From the NCBI GenBank assembly GCA_963170055.1, contig CAUJGJ010000074.1, forward strand, positions 15,001 through 79,000: a stretch of 64,000 nt of DNA, written 5' to 3'. The DNA is from Halisarca cf. caerulea. Taxonomy: Eukaryota; Porifera; Demospongiae; Chondrillida; Halisarcidae. Below, one piece after another: positions 26,201 through 40,150 of the stretch; positions within the stretch are counted from its first letter, which is position 1; each line of letters begins with the position of its first letter. Below the pieces are notes generated by a model. That model was given only the letters and a program-made list of their open reading frames with translations, was not told where the DNA came from and made no database searches. The translations under genes and the position numbers were made by a program.

Positions 26201-29060
26201 ACAAACGAAGTTTCTGAAGTGCTGTGGGCGGATTTGTGTAGAGTGGGATACGCTGGTGCTAATACCAATATTTGGCACTAGCACCACGCACATTCCCAGT
26301 AGACACGCATGAAGTTTCTGAAGTACTGTGGGCATATTTGTTAACTGTTGGATATGGTTTTTCTAAGACTAATATTTGATACTAGCACCACGCACATTCC
26401 GACACATGAAGTTTCTGAAGTGTTGCGGGCATATCTGTGTAGTGTTAAATATGCTGGTGTTAAGACCAATATTTGGCATTAGCACCACGCACATTCCCAG
26501 TGGAAGCACATTAAGTTTTATGAACTGCTGTGGGCGTATTTGTGTAGTGATGGATATGCTGGTCATTAGACAAATATTTTGCACTAGCACCACGCACAAT
26601 CCCAGTGGACACACATGAAGTTTCTGAAGTGTTGTGGGCGTATTTGTGTAGTGTTGGATATGCTGGTGCTAATATCAATATTTGGCGCTAGCACCACGTA
26701 CATTTCCAGTGGACACACATGAGATTTCTGAAGAGCTGTGGGCGTATTTGTGTAGTGTTGGATATGGTTGTTCTAAGACCAATATTTGGTACTAGCACCA
26801 CGCACATTGTCAATGGATACATATGAAGTTTCTGAAGTGCTGTGGGCGTATTTGTGTAGGGTTGAATATGCAGGTGATTAGACCAATATTTGGTACTAGC
26901 ACCACGCACATTCCCAGTGGACACACACGAAGTTTTTGAAGTGTTGTGGGCGTATCTGTGTAGTGTATAATATGCTGGTGCTAATACCAATACTTGGCAC
27001 CAGCACCACGCACATTCCCAGTAGACACACATGAAGTTTCTGAATTGCTGTGTGCGTATTTGTGTACTATTGGATATGCTGGTGCTAATACAAATATTTG
27101 GCACTAGCACCACGCACATTGTCAGTGGATACACATGAAGTTTCTGAAGTGCTGTGGGCGTATTTGTGTAGAGTTGGATACGCCCATATTTGTGTATATG
27201 GTTGAATATGCTGGTGATTAGACCAATATTTTGGCATATTTGTGTAGTGTTGGATATGGTGGTTCTAAGACCAATATTTGGCACTAGCGCAACGCACATT
27301 CCCAGTGGACACACATGAAGTTTCTGAACTGCTGTGGGCGTATTTGTGTAGTGTTGGATATGCTGGTGCTAATATCAATATTTGGCACTAGCACCACGTA
27401 CATTTCCAGTGGACACACATGAGGTTTCTGAAGAGCTGTAGGCGTATTTGTGTAGTGTTGGATATGGTTGTTCTAAGACCATTATTAGGTACTAGCACCA
27501 CGCACATTCCCAGTGGGCACACATGAAGTTTCTGAACTGCTGTGGGCGTATTTGTGTAGTGTTGGATAAGCTGGTGCTAATGCCAATATTTGGTACTAGC
27601 ACCACGCACATTCCCAGTGGACACACATGAAGTTTCTGAACTGCTGTGGGCGTATTTGTGTAGTGTTGGATATGCTGGTGCTAATATCAATATTTCGCAC
27701 TAGCACCACGAACATTTCCAGTGGACACACATGAGGTTTCTGAAGAGCTGTAGGCGTATTTGTGTAGTGTTGGATATGGTTGTTCTAAGACCAATATTAG
27801 GTACTAGCACCACACACATTCCCAGTGGAAGCACATTAAGTTTCTGTAGTGCTGTGGGTATATTTGTGTAGTGTTGGATATGGTGTTTCTAAGACCAATA
27901 TTTGGCACTAGCACCACGCACATTCCCAGTGGGCACACATGAAGTTCTGAACAGCTGTGGGCCTATTTGTGTAGTGTTGGATAAGCTGGTGCTAATGCCA
28001 ATATTTGGTACTAGCACCACGCACATTCCCAGTGGACACACATGAAATCTCTGAAGTGTTGTGGGCGTATCTGTGTAGTGGTAAATATGCTAGTGTTAAG
28101 ACCAATATTTCGCAATAGCACCACGCACATTCCCAGTGGACACACATGAAGTTTCTGAACTGGTGTGGGCGTATTTGTGTAGTGTTGGATATGGTGGTTC
28201 AAACACCAATATTTGGAACTAGCACCACGCACATTGTCAGTGGATACACATGAAGTTTCTGAAGTGCTGTGGGCGTATTTGCGTAGTGTTGGATATGGTG
28301 GTTCTAAGACCAAAATTTGGCACTAGCACCATGCACATTCCCAGTGGACACGCATGAAGTTTCTTAAGTGCTGTGGGCGTATTTGTGTACTATTAAATAC
28401 GCTGGTGCCAATACAAATATTTGGCACTAGCACCACGCACATTCAAAGTGGACACACATGAAGTTTCTGTAGTGCTGTGGGCATATTTGTGTAGTGTTGC
28501 ATATGGTGGTTCTAAGACCAATATTTGGCACTAGCACCACGCGCATTCCCAGTGGACACACATGAAGTTTCTGAACTGCTGTGGGTGTATCTGTGTAGTG
28601 TTGGATATGCTGGTGCTAATGCCAATATTTGGCACTAGCACCACGCACATTCCCAGTGGACACACATGAGGTTTCTGACGAGCTGTGGGCGTATTTGTGT
28701 AGTGTTCGATATGGTTGTTCTAAGACCAATATTTGGTACTAGCACCACGCACATTGTCAGTGGATACACATGAAGTTTCTCAAGTGCTGTGGGCGTATTT
28801 GTGTAGAGTTGGATACGCTGGTGCTAATACCAATATTTGGCACTAGCACCACGCACATTCCCAGTAGACACACATGAAGTTTCCCAAGTACTGTGGGCGT
28901 AATTGTGTACTGTTGGATATGGTGGTTCTAAGACTAATATTTGGCATTAGCACCACGCACATTCCCAGTGGACACACATGAAGTTTCTGAAGTGCTGTGG
29001 GAGTATTTGTGTAGTGTTGGATATGCTGATGCTAATGCAAATATTTTGCACTAGCACCAC
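22465..29060 (+). repeat. Near-identical tandem duplication with 3,293-bp period
   Basis: Copy 1 is about 22465-25757 and copy 2 about 25758-29060. The offset stays at 3,293 bp throughout, including the composite short unit at 23888 and 27181. Only a handful of differences were noticed, such as gcatatgg/gtatatgg near 23903/27196, gtgggcg/gtgtgcg near 23757/27050 and tttctgaag/tttctcaag near 25483/28776. The period is not a whole number of 104-bp units because shortened units are included. Confidence 0.85.
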
Positions 29061-29659
29061 GCACATTCCCAGTAGACATGCATGAAGTTTCTGAAGTACT
29101 GTGGGCGTATTTGTGTACTGTTGGATATGGTGGTTATAAGACTAATATTTGGTACTAGCACCACGCACATTCCCAGTGGACACACATGAAGTTTCTGAAC
29201 TGCTGTGGGCGTACTTGTGTAGTGTTGGATATGGTTGTTCTAAGACCAATATTTGGTACTAGCACCACGCACATTGTCAGTGGATACACATGAAGTTTCT
29301 GAAGTGCTGTGGGCGTATTTGTGTAGAGTTGGATACGCCCATATTTGTGTATATGGTTGAATATGCTGGTGATTAGACCAATAATTTGGCATATTTGTGT
29401 AGTGTTGGATATGGTGGTTCTAAGACCAATATTTGGCACTAGCACCACGCACATTCCCAGTGGACACACATGAAGTTTCTGAACTGCTGTGGGCGTATTT
29501 GTGTAGTGTTGAATATGCTGGTGCTAATATCAATATTTGGCACTAGCACCACGTACATTTCCAGTGGACACACATGAGGTTTCTGAAGAGCTGTAGGCGT
29601 ATTTGTGTAGTGTTGGATATGGTTGTTCTAAGACCAATATTAGGTACTAGCGCCACGCA

Positions 29660-30905
29660 CATTCCCAGTGGAAGCACATTAAGTTTCTGTAGTGCTGTGG
29701 GTATATTTGTGTAGTGTTGGATATGGTGGTTCTAAGACCAATATTTGGCACTAGCACCACGCACATTCCCAGTGGGCACACATGAAGTTTCTGAAATGCT
29801 GTGGGCGTATTTGTGTAGTGTTGGATAAGCTGGTGCTAATGCCAATATTTGGTACTAGCACCACGCACATTCCCAGTGGACACACATGAAATCTCTGAAG
29901 TGTTGTGGGCGTATCTGTGTAGTGGTAAATATGCTAGTGTTAAGACCAATATTTCGCAATAGCACCATGCACATTCCCAGTGGACACACATGAAGTTTCT
30001 GAACTGGTGTGGGCATATTTGTGTAGTGTTGGATATGGTGGTTCAAACACCAATATTTGGAACTAGCACCACGCACATTGTCAGTGGATACACATGAAGT
30101 TTCTGAAGTGCTGTGGGCGTATTTGCGTAGTGTTGGATATGCTGGTGCTAATACCAATATTTGGCACTAGCACCACGCACATTCCCAGTGGATACACATG
30201 AAGTTTCTGAAGTGCTGTGGGCGTATTTGTGTAGAGTTGCATACGCTGGTGCTAATACCAATATTTGGCACTAGCACCACGCACATTCCCAGTGGAAGCA
30301 CATTAAGTTTCTGTAGTGCTGTGGGTATATTTGTGTAGTGTTGGATATGGTGGTTCTAAGACCAATATTTGGCACTAGCACCACGCACATTCCCAGTTGG
30401 CACACATGAAGTTTCTGAAATGCTGTGGGCGTATTTGTGTAGTGTTGGATAAGCTGGTGCTAATGCCAATATTTGGTACTAGCACCACGCACATTCCCAG
30501 TGGACACACATGAAATCTCTGAAGTGTTGTGGGCGTATCTGTGTAGTGGTAAATATGCTAGTGTTAAGACCAATATTTCGCAATAGCACCACGCACATTC
30601 CCAGTGGACACACATGAAGTTTCTGAACTGGTGTGGGCATATTTGTGTAGTGTTGGATATGGTGGTTCAAACACCAATATTTGGAACTAGCACCACGCAC
30701 ATTGTCAGTGGATACACATGAAGTTTCTGAAGTTCTGTGGGCGTATTTGCGTAGTGTTGGATATGGTGGTTCTAAGACCAAAATTTGGCACTAAAACCAT
30801 GCACATTCCCAGTGGACACGCATGAAGTTTCTTAAGTTCTGTGGGCGTATTTGTGTACTATTAAATACGCTGGTGCCAATACAAATATTTGGCACTAGCA
30901 CCACG
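29660..30905 (+). repeat. Six-unit tandem duplication (624-bp period)
   Basis: The block containing aaatctctgaagtgttgtgg and ggttcaaacaccaatatttg at about 29855-30157 recurs 624 bp (6 x 104) later at about 30479-30781. A related copy lies at about 32322-32624. Confidence 0.65.
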
Positions 30906-33554
30906 CACATTCAAAGTGGACACACATGAAGTTTCTGAACTGCTGTGGGCATATTTGTGTAGTGTTGCATATGGTGGTTCTAAGACCAATATTTGGCACT
31001 AGCACCACGTGCATTCCCAGTGGACACACATGAAGTTTCTGAAGTGCTGTGGGCGTATCTGTGTAGTGTTGGATATACTGGTGCTAATGCCAATATTTGG
31101 CACTAGCACCACGCACATTCCCAGTGGACACACATGAGGTTTCGGACGGGCTGTGGGCGTATTTGTGTAGTGTTGGATATGGTTGTTCTAAGACCAATAT
31201 TTGGTACTAGCACCACGCACATTGTCAGTGGATACACATGAAGTTTCTGAAGTGCTGTGGGCGTATTTGTGTAGAGTTGGATACGCTGGTGCTAATACCA
31301 ATATTTGGCAATAGCACCACGCACATTCCCAGTAGACACACATGAAGTTTCCAAAGTACTGTGGGCGTAATTGTGTACTGTTGGATATGGTGGTTCTAAG
31401 ACTAATATTTGGCATTAGAACCACGCACATTCCCAGTGGACACACATGAAGTTTCTGAAGTGCTGTGGGAGTGTTTGTGTAGTGTTGGATATGGTTGTTC
31501 TAAGACCAATATTTGGTACTAGCACCACGCACATTGTCAGTGGATACACATGAAGTTTCTGAAGTGCTGTGGGCGTATTGTGTAGAGTTGGATACGCTGG
31601 TGCTAATACCAATATTTGGCACTAGCACCACGCACATTCCCAGTAGACACACATGAAGTTTCCAAAGTACGCTGGGCGTAATTGTGTACTGTTGGATATG
31701 GTGGTTCTAAGACTAATATTTGGCATTAGCACCACGCACATTCCCAGTGGACACATTTGAAGTTTCTGAAGTGCTGTGGGAGTATTTGTGTAGTGTTGGA
31801 TATGCTGGTGCTAATGCAAATATTTTGCACTAGCACCACGCACATTCCCAGTAGACATGCATGAAGTTTCTGAAGTACTGTAGGCGTATTTGTGTACTGT
31901 TGGATATGCTGGTTATAAGACTAATATTTGGTACTAGCACCACGCACATTCCCAGTGGACACACATGAAGTTTCTGAACTGCTGTGGGCGTACTTGTGTA
32001 GTGTTGGATATGGTTGTTCTAAGACCAATATTTGGTACTAGCACCACGCACATTGTCAGTGGATACACATGAAGTTTCTGAAGTGCTGTGGGCGTATTTG
32101 TGTAGAGTTGGATACGCCCATATTTGTGTATATGGTTGAATATGCTGGTGATTAGACCAATATTTTGGCATATTTGTGTAGTGTTGGATATGGTGGTTCT
32201 AAGACCAATATTTGGCACTAGCACCACGCACATTCCCAGTGGACACACATGAAGTTTCTGAAATGCTGTGGGCGTATTTGTGTAGTGTTGGATAAGCTGG
32301 TGCTAATGCCAATATTTGGTACTAGCACCCCGCACATTCCCAGTGGACACACATGAAATCTCTGAAGTGTTGCGGGCGTATCTGTGTAGCGGTAAATATG
32401 CTAGTGTTAAGACCAATATTTCGCAATAGCACCACGCACATTCCCAGTGGACACACATGAAGTTTCTGAACTGGTGTGGGCATATTTGTGTAGTGTAAGA
32501 TATGGTGGTTCAAACACCAATATTTGGAACTAGCACCACGCACATTGTCATTTGATACACATGAAGTTTCTGAAGTCCTGTGGGCGTATTTGCGTAGTGT
32601 TGGATATGGTGGTTCTAAGACCAAAATTTGGCACTAGCACCATGCACATTCCCAGTGGACACGCATGAAGTTTCTTAAGTTCTGTGGGCGTATTTGTGTA
32701 CTATTAAATACGCTGGTGCCAATACAAATATTTGGCACTAGCACCACGCACATTCAAAGTGGACACACATGAAGTTTCTGTAGTGCTGTGGGCATATTTG
32801 TGTAGTGTTGCATATGGTGGTTCTAAGACCAATATTTGGCACTAGCACCACGTGCATTCCCAGTGGACACACATGAGGTTTCGGACGAGCTGTGGGCGTA
32901 TTTGTGTAGTGTTGGATATGGTTGTTCTAAGACCAATATTTGGTACTAGCACCACGCACATTGTCAGTGGATACACATGAAGTTTCTGAAGTGCTGTGGG
33001 CGTATTTGTGTAGAGTTGGATACGCTGGTGCTAATACCAATATTTGGCACTAGCACCACACACATTCCCAGTAGACACACATGAAGTTTCCAAAGTACTG
33101 TGGGCGTAATTGTGTACTGTTGGATATGGTGGTTCTAAGACTAATATTTGGCATTAGCACCACGCACATTCCCAGTGGACACACATGAAGTTTCTGAAGT
33201 GCTGTGGGAGTATTTGTGTAGTGTTGGATATGCTGGTGCTAATGCAAATATTTTGCACTAGCACCACACACATTCCCAAAGGACACACATGAGGTTTCTA
33301 AAGAGCTGTGGGCGTATTTGTGTAGTGTTGGATATGATTGTTCTAAGACAATATTTGGTACTAGCACCACGTACATTGTCAGTGGATACACATGAAGTTT
33401 CTCAAGTACTGTGGGCGTATTTGTGTAGTGTTGAATATGCTGGTGATTAGACCAATATTTGGCACTAGCACGACGCACATTCCCAGTAGACACACATGAA
33501 TTTTCTGAAGTACTGTGGGCATATATTGCACTGTTGGATATGGTATTTTTAAAG

Positions 33555-33579
33555 ACCAATATTTGGAACAAATATTGGT
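33555..33579. repeat. Polarity-switch junction: perfect 11-bp inverted repeat with 3-bp spacer
   Basis: The arm accaatatttg (33555-33565), spacer gaa (33566-33568) and arm caaatattggt (33569-33579) mark where all satellite units flip orientation. Left of it the units read gttggatatg onward; right of it they read as the reverse complement. Both half-units are truncated within the central dyad. The adjoining units on the two sides are different variants, so the junction is not a mirror image beyond the family-level similarity. Confidence 0.95.
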
Positions 33580-35580
33580 ATTAACACCAGCGTATCCAAC
33601 ACTACATAAATACGCCCACAGCACTTCACAAACTTCATTTGTGTCCACTTTGAATGTGCGTGGTTCTAGTGCCAAATATTTGTATTAGCACCAGCATATC
33701 CAATAGTACACAAATACGCCCACAACACTTCAGAAACTTCTTGTGTGTCCACTGGGAATTTGCGTGGTGCCTGTGCCAAGTATTGGTCTTAGCACTAGCA
33801 TATTTAACACTACACAGATACGCCCACAACACTTCAGAAACTTCATGTGTGTCCACTGGGAATGTGCGTGGTGCTAGTGCCAAATATTGGCATTAGCACC
33901 AGCATATCCAACACTACACAAATACACCCACAGCACTACAGAAACTTAATGTGCTTCCACTGGGAATGTGCGTGGTGCTAATGCTAAATATTGGTCTTAA
34001 CACCAGCATATTTAACACTACACAGATATGCCCGCAACACTTCAGAAACTTCATGTGTGGGAATGTGCGTGGCGCTAGTACCAAATATTAGTCTTAGAAC
34101 CACCATATCCAATAGTACACAAATACGCTCACAGTACTTCAGAAACTTCATGCGTGTCTACTGGGAATGTGCGTGGTGCTAGTGCCAAATATTGGTATCG
34201 GCACCAGCATATCCAATAGTACACAAATACGTCCACAGCACTTCAGAAACTTCATGCGTGTCCACTGGGAATGTGCATGGTACTAATGCCAAATTTTGGT
34301 CTTAGAACCACCATATCCAACACTACACAAATACGCCCACAACACTTCCGAAACTTCATGTGTATCCACTGACAATGTGTGTGGTGCTAGTACCAAATAT
34401 TGGTCTTAGAACAACCATATCCAACACTACTCAAATACACCCACAGCACTACAGAAACTTAATGTGCTTCCACTGGGAATGTGCGTGGTGCTAATAATGC
34501 CAAATATTGGTCTTAACACCAGCATATTTAACACTACACAGATATGCCCGCAACACTTCAGAAACTTCATGTGTGGGAATGTGCGTAGTGCTAGTACCAA
34601 ATATTGGTCTCAGAACCACTAATCTACATTACACAAATACGCCCACAGTACTTCAGAAACTTCATGTGTGTCCACTGGGAATGTGCGTGGTGTTAGTGTC
34701 AAATATTGGTATTAGCACCACCATATCCAACGCTACACAAATACGCCCACAGCACTTCAGAAATCTCATGTGTGTCCACCGGAAATGTACGTGGTTCTAG
34801 TGCCAAATATTGATATTAGCACCAGCATATCCAACACTACACAAATACGCCCACAGCAGTTCAGAAACTTCATGTGTATCCACTGACAATGTGCGTGGTG
34901 CTAGTACCAAATTTTGGTCTTAGAACCATCATATCCAACACTACACAAATACGCCCACACCTCTTCAGAAATCTCATGTGTGTCCACCGGAAATGTGCGT
35001 GGTGCTATTACGAAATATTGGTCTTAACACTAGCCTTCATGTGTGACCACTGGGAATGTGCGTGGTGCTATTGTGAAATATTGGTCTTAACACAAGCATA
35101 TTAAACTCTACACAAATACGCCCACAGAACTTCAGAAACTTCATGTGTATCCATTGACAATGTGCGTGGTGCTAGTACCAAATATTGGTCTTATACAACC
35201 ACCATATCCAACACTACACAAATACACCCACAGCACTTCAGAAATCTCATGTGTGTCCACCAGAAATGTACGTGGTTCTAGTGCCAAATATTGATGTTAG
35301 CACCAGCATATCCAACACTACACAAATACGCCCACAGTACTTCAGCAACTTCATGTGTGTCTACTGGGAATGTGTGTGGTGCTAATGCCAAACATTGGTC
35401 TTAACACCAGCATATTTAACACTACACAGATATGCCCGCAACACTTCAGAAACTACATGTATGGGAATGTGTGAGGTGCTAGTACCAAATATTAGTCTTA
35501 GAACCACCATATCCAACAGTACACAAATACGCCCACAGTACTTCAGAAACTTCATGCGTGTCTACTGGGAATGTGCGTGG

Positions 35581-38500
35581 TGCTAGTACCAAATATTGGT
35601 ATTACCACCAGCGTATCCAGCACTACACAAATACGCCCACAGCACATCAGAAACTTCATGTGTGTCCCCTTTGAATGTGCGTGGTGCTAGTGCCAAATAT
35701 TGGCATTAGCACCAGCATATCCAATAGTACACAAATACGCCCACAGCAATTCAGAAACTTCATGTGTGTCCACTGGGAATGTGCGTGGTGCTAGTGCCAA
35801 GTATTGGTATTAGCACCAGCATATTATACACTACACAGATACGCCAACAACACTTCAAAAACTTCATGTGTGTCCACTTTGAATGTGCGTGGTGCTAGTG
35901 CCAAATATTTGTATTAGCACCAGCATATCCAATAGTACACAAATACGCCCACAGCACTTCAGAAACGTCATGTGTATCCACTAACAATGTGCGTGGTACT
36001 AGTTCCAAATATTGGTCTTAGAAACACCATATCCAACACTACACAAATATGCCCACAGTACTTCAGAAACTTCATGTTTGTCCATGCACTGGGAATGTGC
36101 GTGGTGGTAGTGCCAAATATTGGTCTCACCACTAACATATTTAACACTACACAGATACGCCCACAACACTTCAGAAACTTCATGTGTGTACACTGGGAAT
36201 GTGCGTGGTGCTAGTGCCAAATATTTGCATTAACACAAGCATATCCAATGCTACACAAATACGCCCACGGCACTTCAGAAACTTCATGTGTGTCCACTGG
36301 GAATGTGCGTGGTGCTAGTGCCAAATATTGGTCCTAGAACCACCATATCAAACAATACACAAATATGCCCACAGCACTTCAGAAACTTCATGAGTGTCCA
36401 CTGGGAATGTGCGTGGTTTTAGTGCCAAATATTGGTATTAGCACCAGCATATCCAACACTACACAAATACGCCCACAGTCCTCCAGAAACTTCATGTATG
36501 TCCACTGGGAATGTGCGTGGTATTAGTGCCAAATATTGGTATTAGCACCAGTATATTTAGCACTACACAGATACGCCCACAGCACTTCAGAAACTTGATG
36601 TGCGTCCACTGGGAATGTGCATGGTGCTATAGTGCCAAATATTAGTCTTAGAACCAACATATCCAACAGTACACAAATACGCCCACAGTACTTCAGAAAC
36701 TTTATGTGTGTCCACTGGGAATGTGCGTGGAGTTAGTGCCAAATATTGGTATTAGCACCAGCGTATCCCACACTACACAGATACGCCCATAGCACTTCAG
36801 AAACTTCATGTGTGTCCACTGGGAATGTGCGTAGTGCTAGTGCCAAATATTTGTATTAACACAAGCATATCCAACACTACACAAATACGCCCATAGCACT
36901 TCAGAAACTTCATGCGTGTCCACTGAAAATGTGCGTGGTGCTAGTCCAAATATTGGTCTTAGAACCACCATATCCAACACTACACAAATACGCCCACAGC
37001 TGTTCAGAAACTTCGTGTGTGTCCACTGGGAATGTGCGTGGTGCTATTTCCAAATATTGGTCTTAGAACCGCCATATCCAACACTACACAAATATGCCCA
37101 CAGCAGTTCAGAAACTTAATATGTTTCCACTGGGAATGTGCGTGGTGCTAATGCCAAATATTGGTCTTAACACCAGCATATTTAACACTACACAGATATG
37201 CCTGCAACGCTTCAGGAACTTCATATGTGGGGATGTGCGTGGTGCTAGTACCAAATATTGGTATTACCACCAGCGTATCCAGCACTACACAAATACGCCC
37301 ACAGCACTTCAGAAACTTCATGTGTGTCCCCTTTGAATGTGCGTGGTGCTAGTGCCAAACATTGGCATTAGCACCAGCATATCCAATAGTACACAAATAC
37401 GCCCACAGCAATTCAGAAACTTCATGTGTGTCCACTGGGAATGTGCGTGGTGCTAGTGCCAAGTATTGGTATTAGCACCAGCATATTATACACTACACAG
37501 ATACGCCAACAACACTTCAAAAACTTCATGTGTGTCCACTTTGAATGTGCGTGGTGCTAGTTCCAAATATTGGTCTTAGAAACACCATATCCAACACTAC
37601 ACAAATATGCCCACAGTACTTCAGAAACTTCATGTTTGTCCATGCACTGGGAATGTGCGTGGTAGTAGTGCCAAATATTGGTCTTACCACTAACATATTT
37701 AACACTACACAGATACGCCCACAACACTTCAGAAACTTCATGTGTGTACACTGGGAATGTGCGTGGTGCTAGTGCCAAATATTGGTCCTAGAACCACCAT
37801 ATCAAACAATACACAAATATGCCCACAGCACTTCAGAAACTTCATGGGTGTCCACTGGGAATGTGCGTGGTTTTAGTGCCAAATATTGGTATTAGCACCA
37901 GCATATCCAACACTACACAAATACGCCCACAGTCCTCCAGAAACTTCATGTATGTCCACTGGGAATGTGCGTGGTATTAGTGCCAAATATTGGTATTAGC
38001 ACCAGTATATCCAGCACTACACAGATACGCCCACAGCACTTCAGAAACTTGATGTGCGTCCACTGGGAATGTGCATGGTGCTATAGTGCCAAATATTAGT
38101 CTTAGAACCAACATATCCAACAGTACACAAATACGCCCACAGTACTTCAGAAACTTTATGTGTGTCCACTGGGAATGTGCGTGGAGTTAGTGCCAAATAT
38201 TGGTATTAGCACCAGCGTATCCCACACTACACAGATACGCCCATAGCACTTCAGAAACTTCATGTGTGTCCACTGGGAATGTGCGTAGTGCTAGTGCCAA
38301 ATATTTGTATTAACACAAGCATATCCAACACTACACAAATACGCCCATAGCACTTCAGAAACTTCATGCGTGTCCACTGAAAATGTGCGTGGTGCTAGTC
38401 CAAATATTGGTCTTAGAACCACCATATCCAACACTACACAAATACGCCCACAGCTGTTCAGAAACTTCGTGTGTGTCCACTGGGAATGTGCGTGGTGCTA

Positions 38501-40150
38501 TTTCCAAATATTGGTCTTAGAACCGCCATATCCAACACTACACAAATATGCCCACAGCAGTTCAGAAACTTAATATGTTTCCACTGGGAATGTGCGTGGT
38601 GCTAATGCCAAATATTGGTCTTAACACCAGCATATTTAACACTACACAGATATGCCTGCAACGCTTCAGGAACTTCATATGTGGGGATGTGCGTGGTGCT
38701 AGTACCAAATATTGGTATTACCACCAGCGTATCCAGCACTACACAAATATGCCCACAGCACTTCAGAAACTTCATGTGTGTCCCCTTTGAATGTGCGTGG
38801 TGCTAGTGCCAAATATTGGCATTAGCACCAGCATATCCAATAGTACACAAATACGCCCACAGCAATTCAGAAACTTCATGTGTGTCCACTGGGAATGTGC
38901 GTGGTGCTAGTGCCAAGTATTGGTATTAGCACCAGCATATTATACACTACACAGATACGCCAACAACACTTCAAAAACTTCATGTGTGTCCACTTTGAAT
39001 GTGCGTGGTGCTAGTTCCAAATATTGGTCTTAGAAACACCATATCCAACACTACACAAATATGCCCACAGTACTTCAGAAACTTCATGTTTGTCCATGCA
39101 CTGGGAATGTGCGTGGTAGTAGTGCCAAATATTGGTCTTACCACTAACATATTTAACACTACACAGATACGCCCACAACACTTCAGAAACTTCATGTGTG
39201 TACACTGGGAATGTGCGTGGTGCTAGTGCCAAATATTGGTCCTAGAACCACCATATCAAACAATACACAAATATGCCCACAGCACTTCAGAAACTTCATG
39301 GGTGTCCACTGGGAATGTGCGTGGTTTTAGTGCCAAATATTGGTATTAGCACCAGCATATCCAACACTACACAAATACGCCCACAGTCCTCCAGAAACTT
39401 CATGTATGTCCACTGGGAATGTGCGTGGTATTAGTGCCAAATATTGGTATTAGCACCAGTATATCCAGCACTACACAGATACGCCCACAGCACTTCAGAA
39501 ACTTGATGTGTGTCCACTGGGAATGTGCATGGTGCTATAGTGCCAAATATTAGTCTTAGAACCAACATATCCAACAGTACACAAATACGCCCACAGTACT
39601 TCAGAAACTTTATGTGTGTCCACTGGGAATGTGCGTGGAGTTAGTGCCAAATATTGGTATTAGCACCAGCGTATCCCACACTACACAGATACGCCCATAG
39701 CACTTCAGAAACTTCATGTGTGTCCACTGGGAATGTGCGTAGTGCTAGTGCCAAATATTTGTATTAACACAAGCATATCCAACACTACACAAATACGCCC
39801 ATAGCACTTCAGAAACTTCATGCGTGTCCACTGAAAATGTGCGTGGTGCTAGTCCAAATATTGGTCTTAGAACCACCATATCCAACACTACACAAATACG
39901 CCCACAGCTGTTCAGAAACTTCGTGTGTGTCCACTGGGAATGTGCGTGGTGCTATTTCCAAATATTGGTCTTAGAACCGCCATATCCAACACTACACAAA
40001 TATGCCCACAGCAGTTCAGAAACTTAATGTGTTTCCACTGGGAATGTGCGTGGTGCTAATGCCAAATATTGGTCTTAACACCAGCATATTTAACACTACA
40101 CAGATATGCCTGCAACACTTCAGGAACTTCATATGTGGGGATGTGCGTGG
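35581..40150 (-). repeat. Three-copy higher-order repeat (16-, 14- and 14-unit versions)
   Basis: Copy 1 is 35581-37242 (1,662 bp), copy 2 is 37243-38696 (1,454 bp) and copy 3 is 38697-40150 (1,454 bp). The periods equal 16 and 14 units minus 2 bp. Copy 1 has two extra units: one at about 35905-36005 (with cagaaacgtcatgtgtatcc) and one at about 36220-36325 (with gcattaacacaagcatatcc). Copies 2 and 3 are nearly identical. Copy 3 loses the match at about 40151. Confidence 0.85.

Larger units (their letters stand above)
4646..33565 (+). repeat. 104-bp satellite array, left arm
   Basis: Tandem units are spaced exactly 104 bp where measured, for example the gttgga motif at 4973, 5077 and 5181. 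In this orientation each unit reads: gttggatatg, then ctggtgctaat or ggtggttctaag, then accaatatttgg, then cactagcaccacgcacattc, then ccagtggacacacatgaag, then tttctgaagtgctgtgggcg, then tatttgtgtagt. Two main versions differ in the segment before accaatatt. Shortened units (97 bp with a 7-bp deletion, and heavily deleted composite units) break the strict phase. Unit order shows many multi-unit duplications, listed separately. The first unit begins abruptly at about 4646. No gene interrupts the array. Calling it a satellite is direct from sequence; a centromeric or heterochromatic location is only a possibility. Confidence 0.97.

Noticed and set aside
33555..33579. Polarity switch as a palindromic sequencing artefact
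   Set aside because: Foldback artefacts give identical mirrored flanks. Here the neighbouring units on the two sides are different variants, and the arms carry different higher-order repeats.
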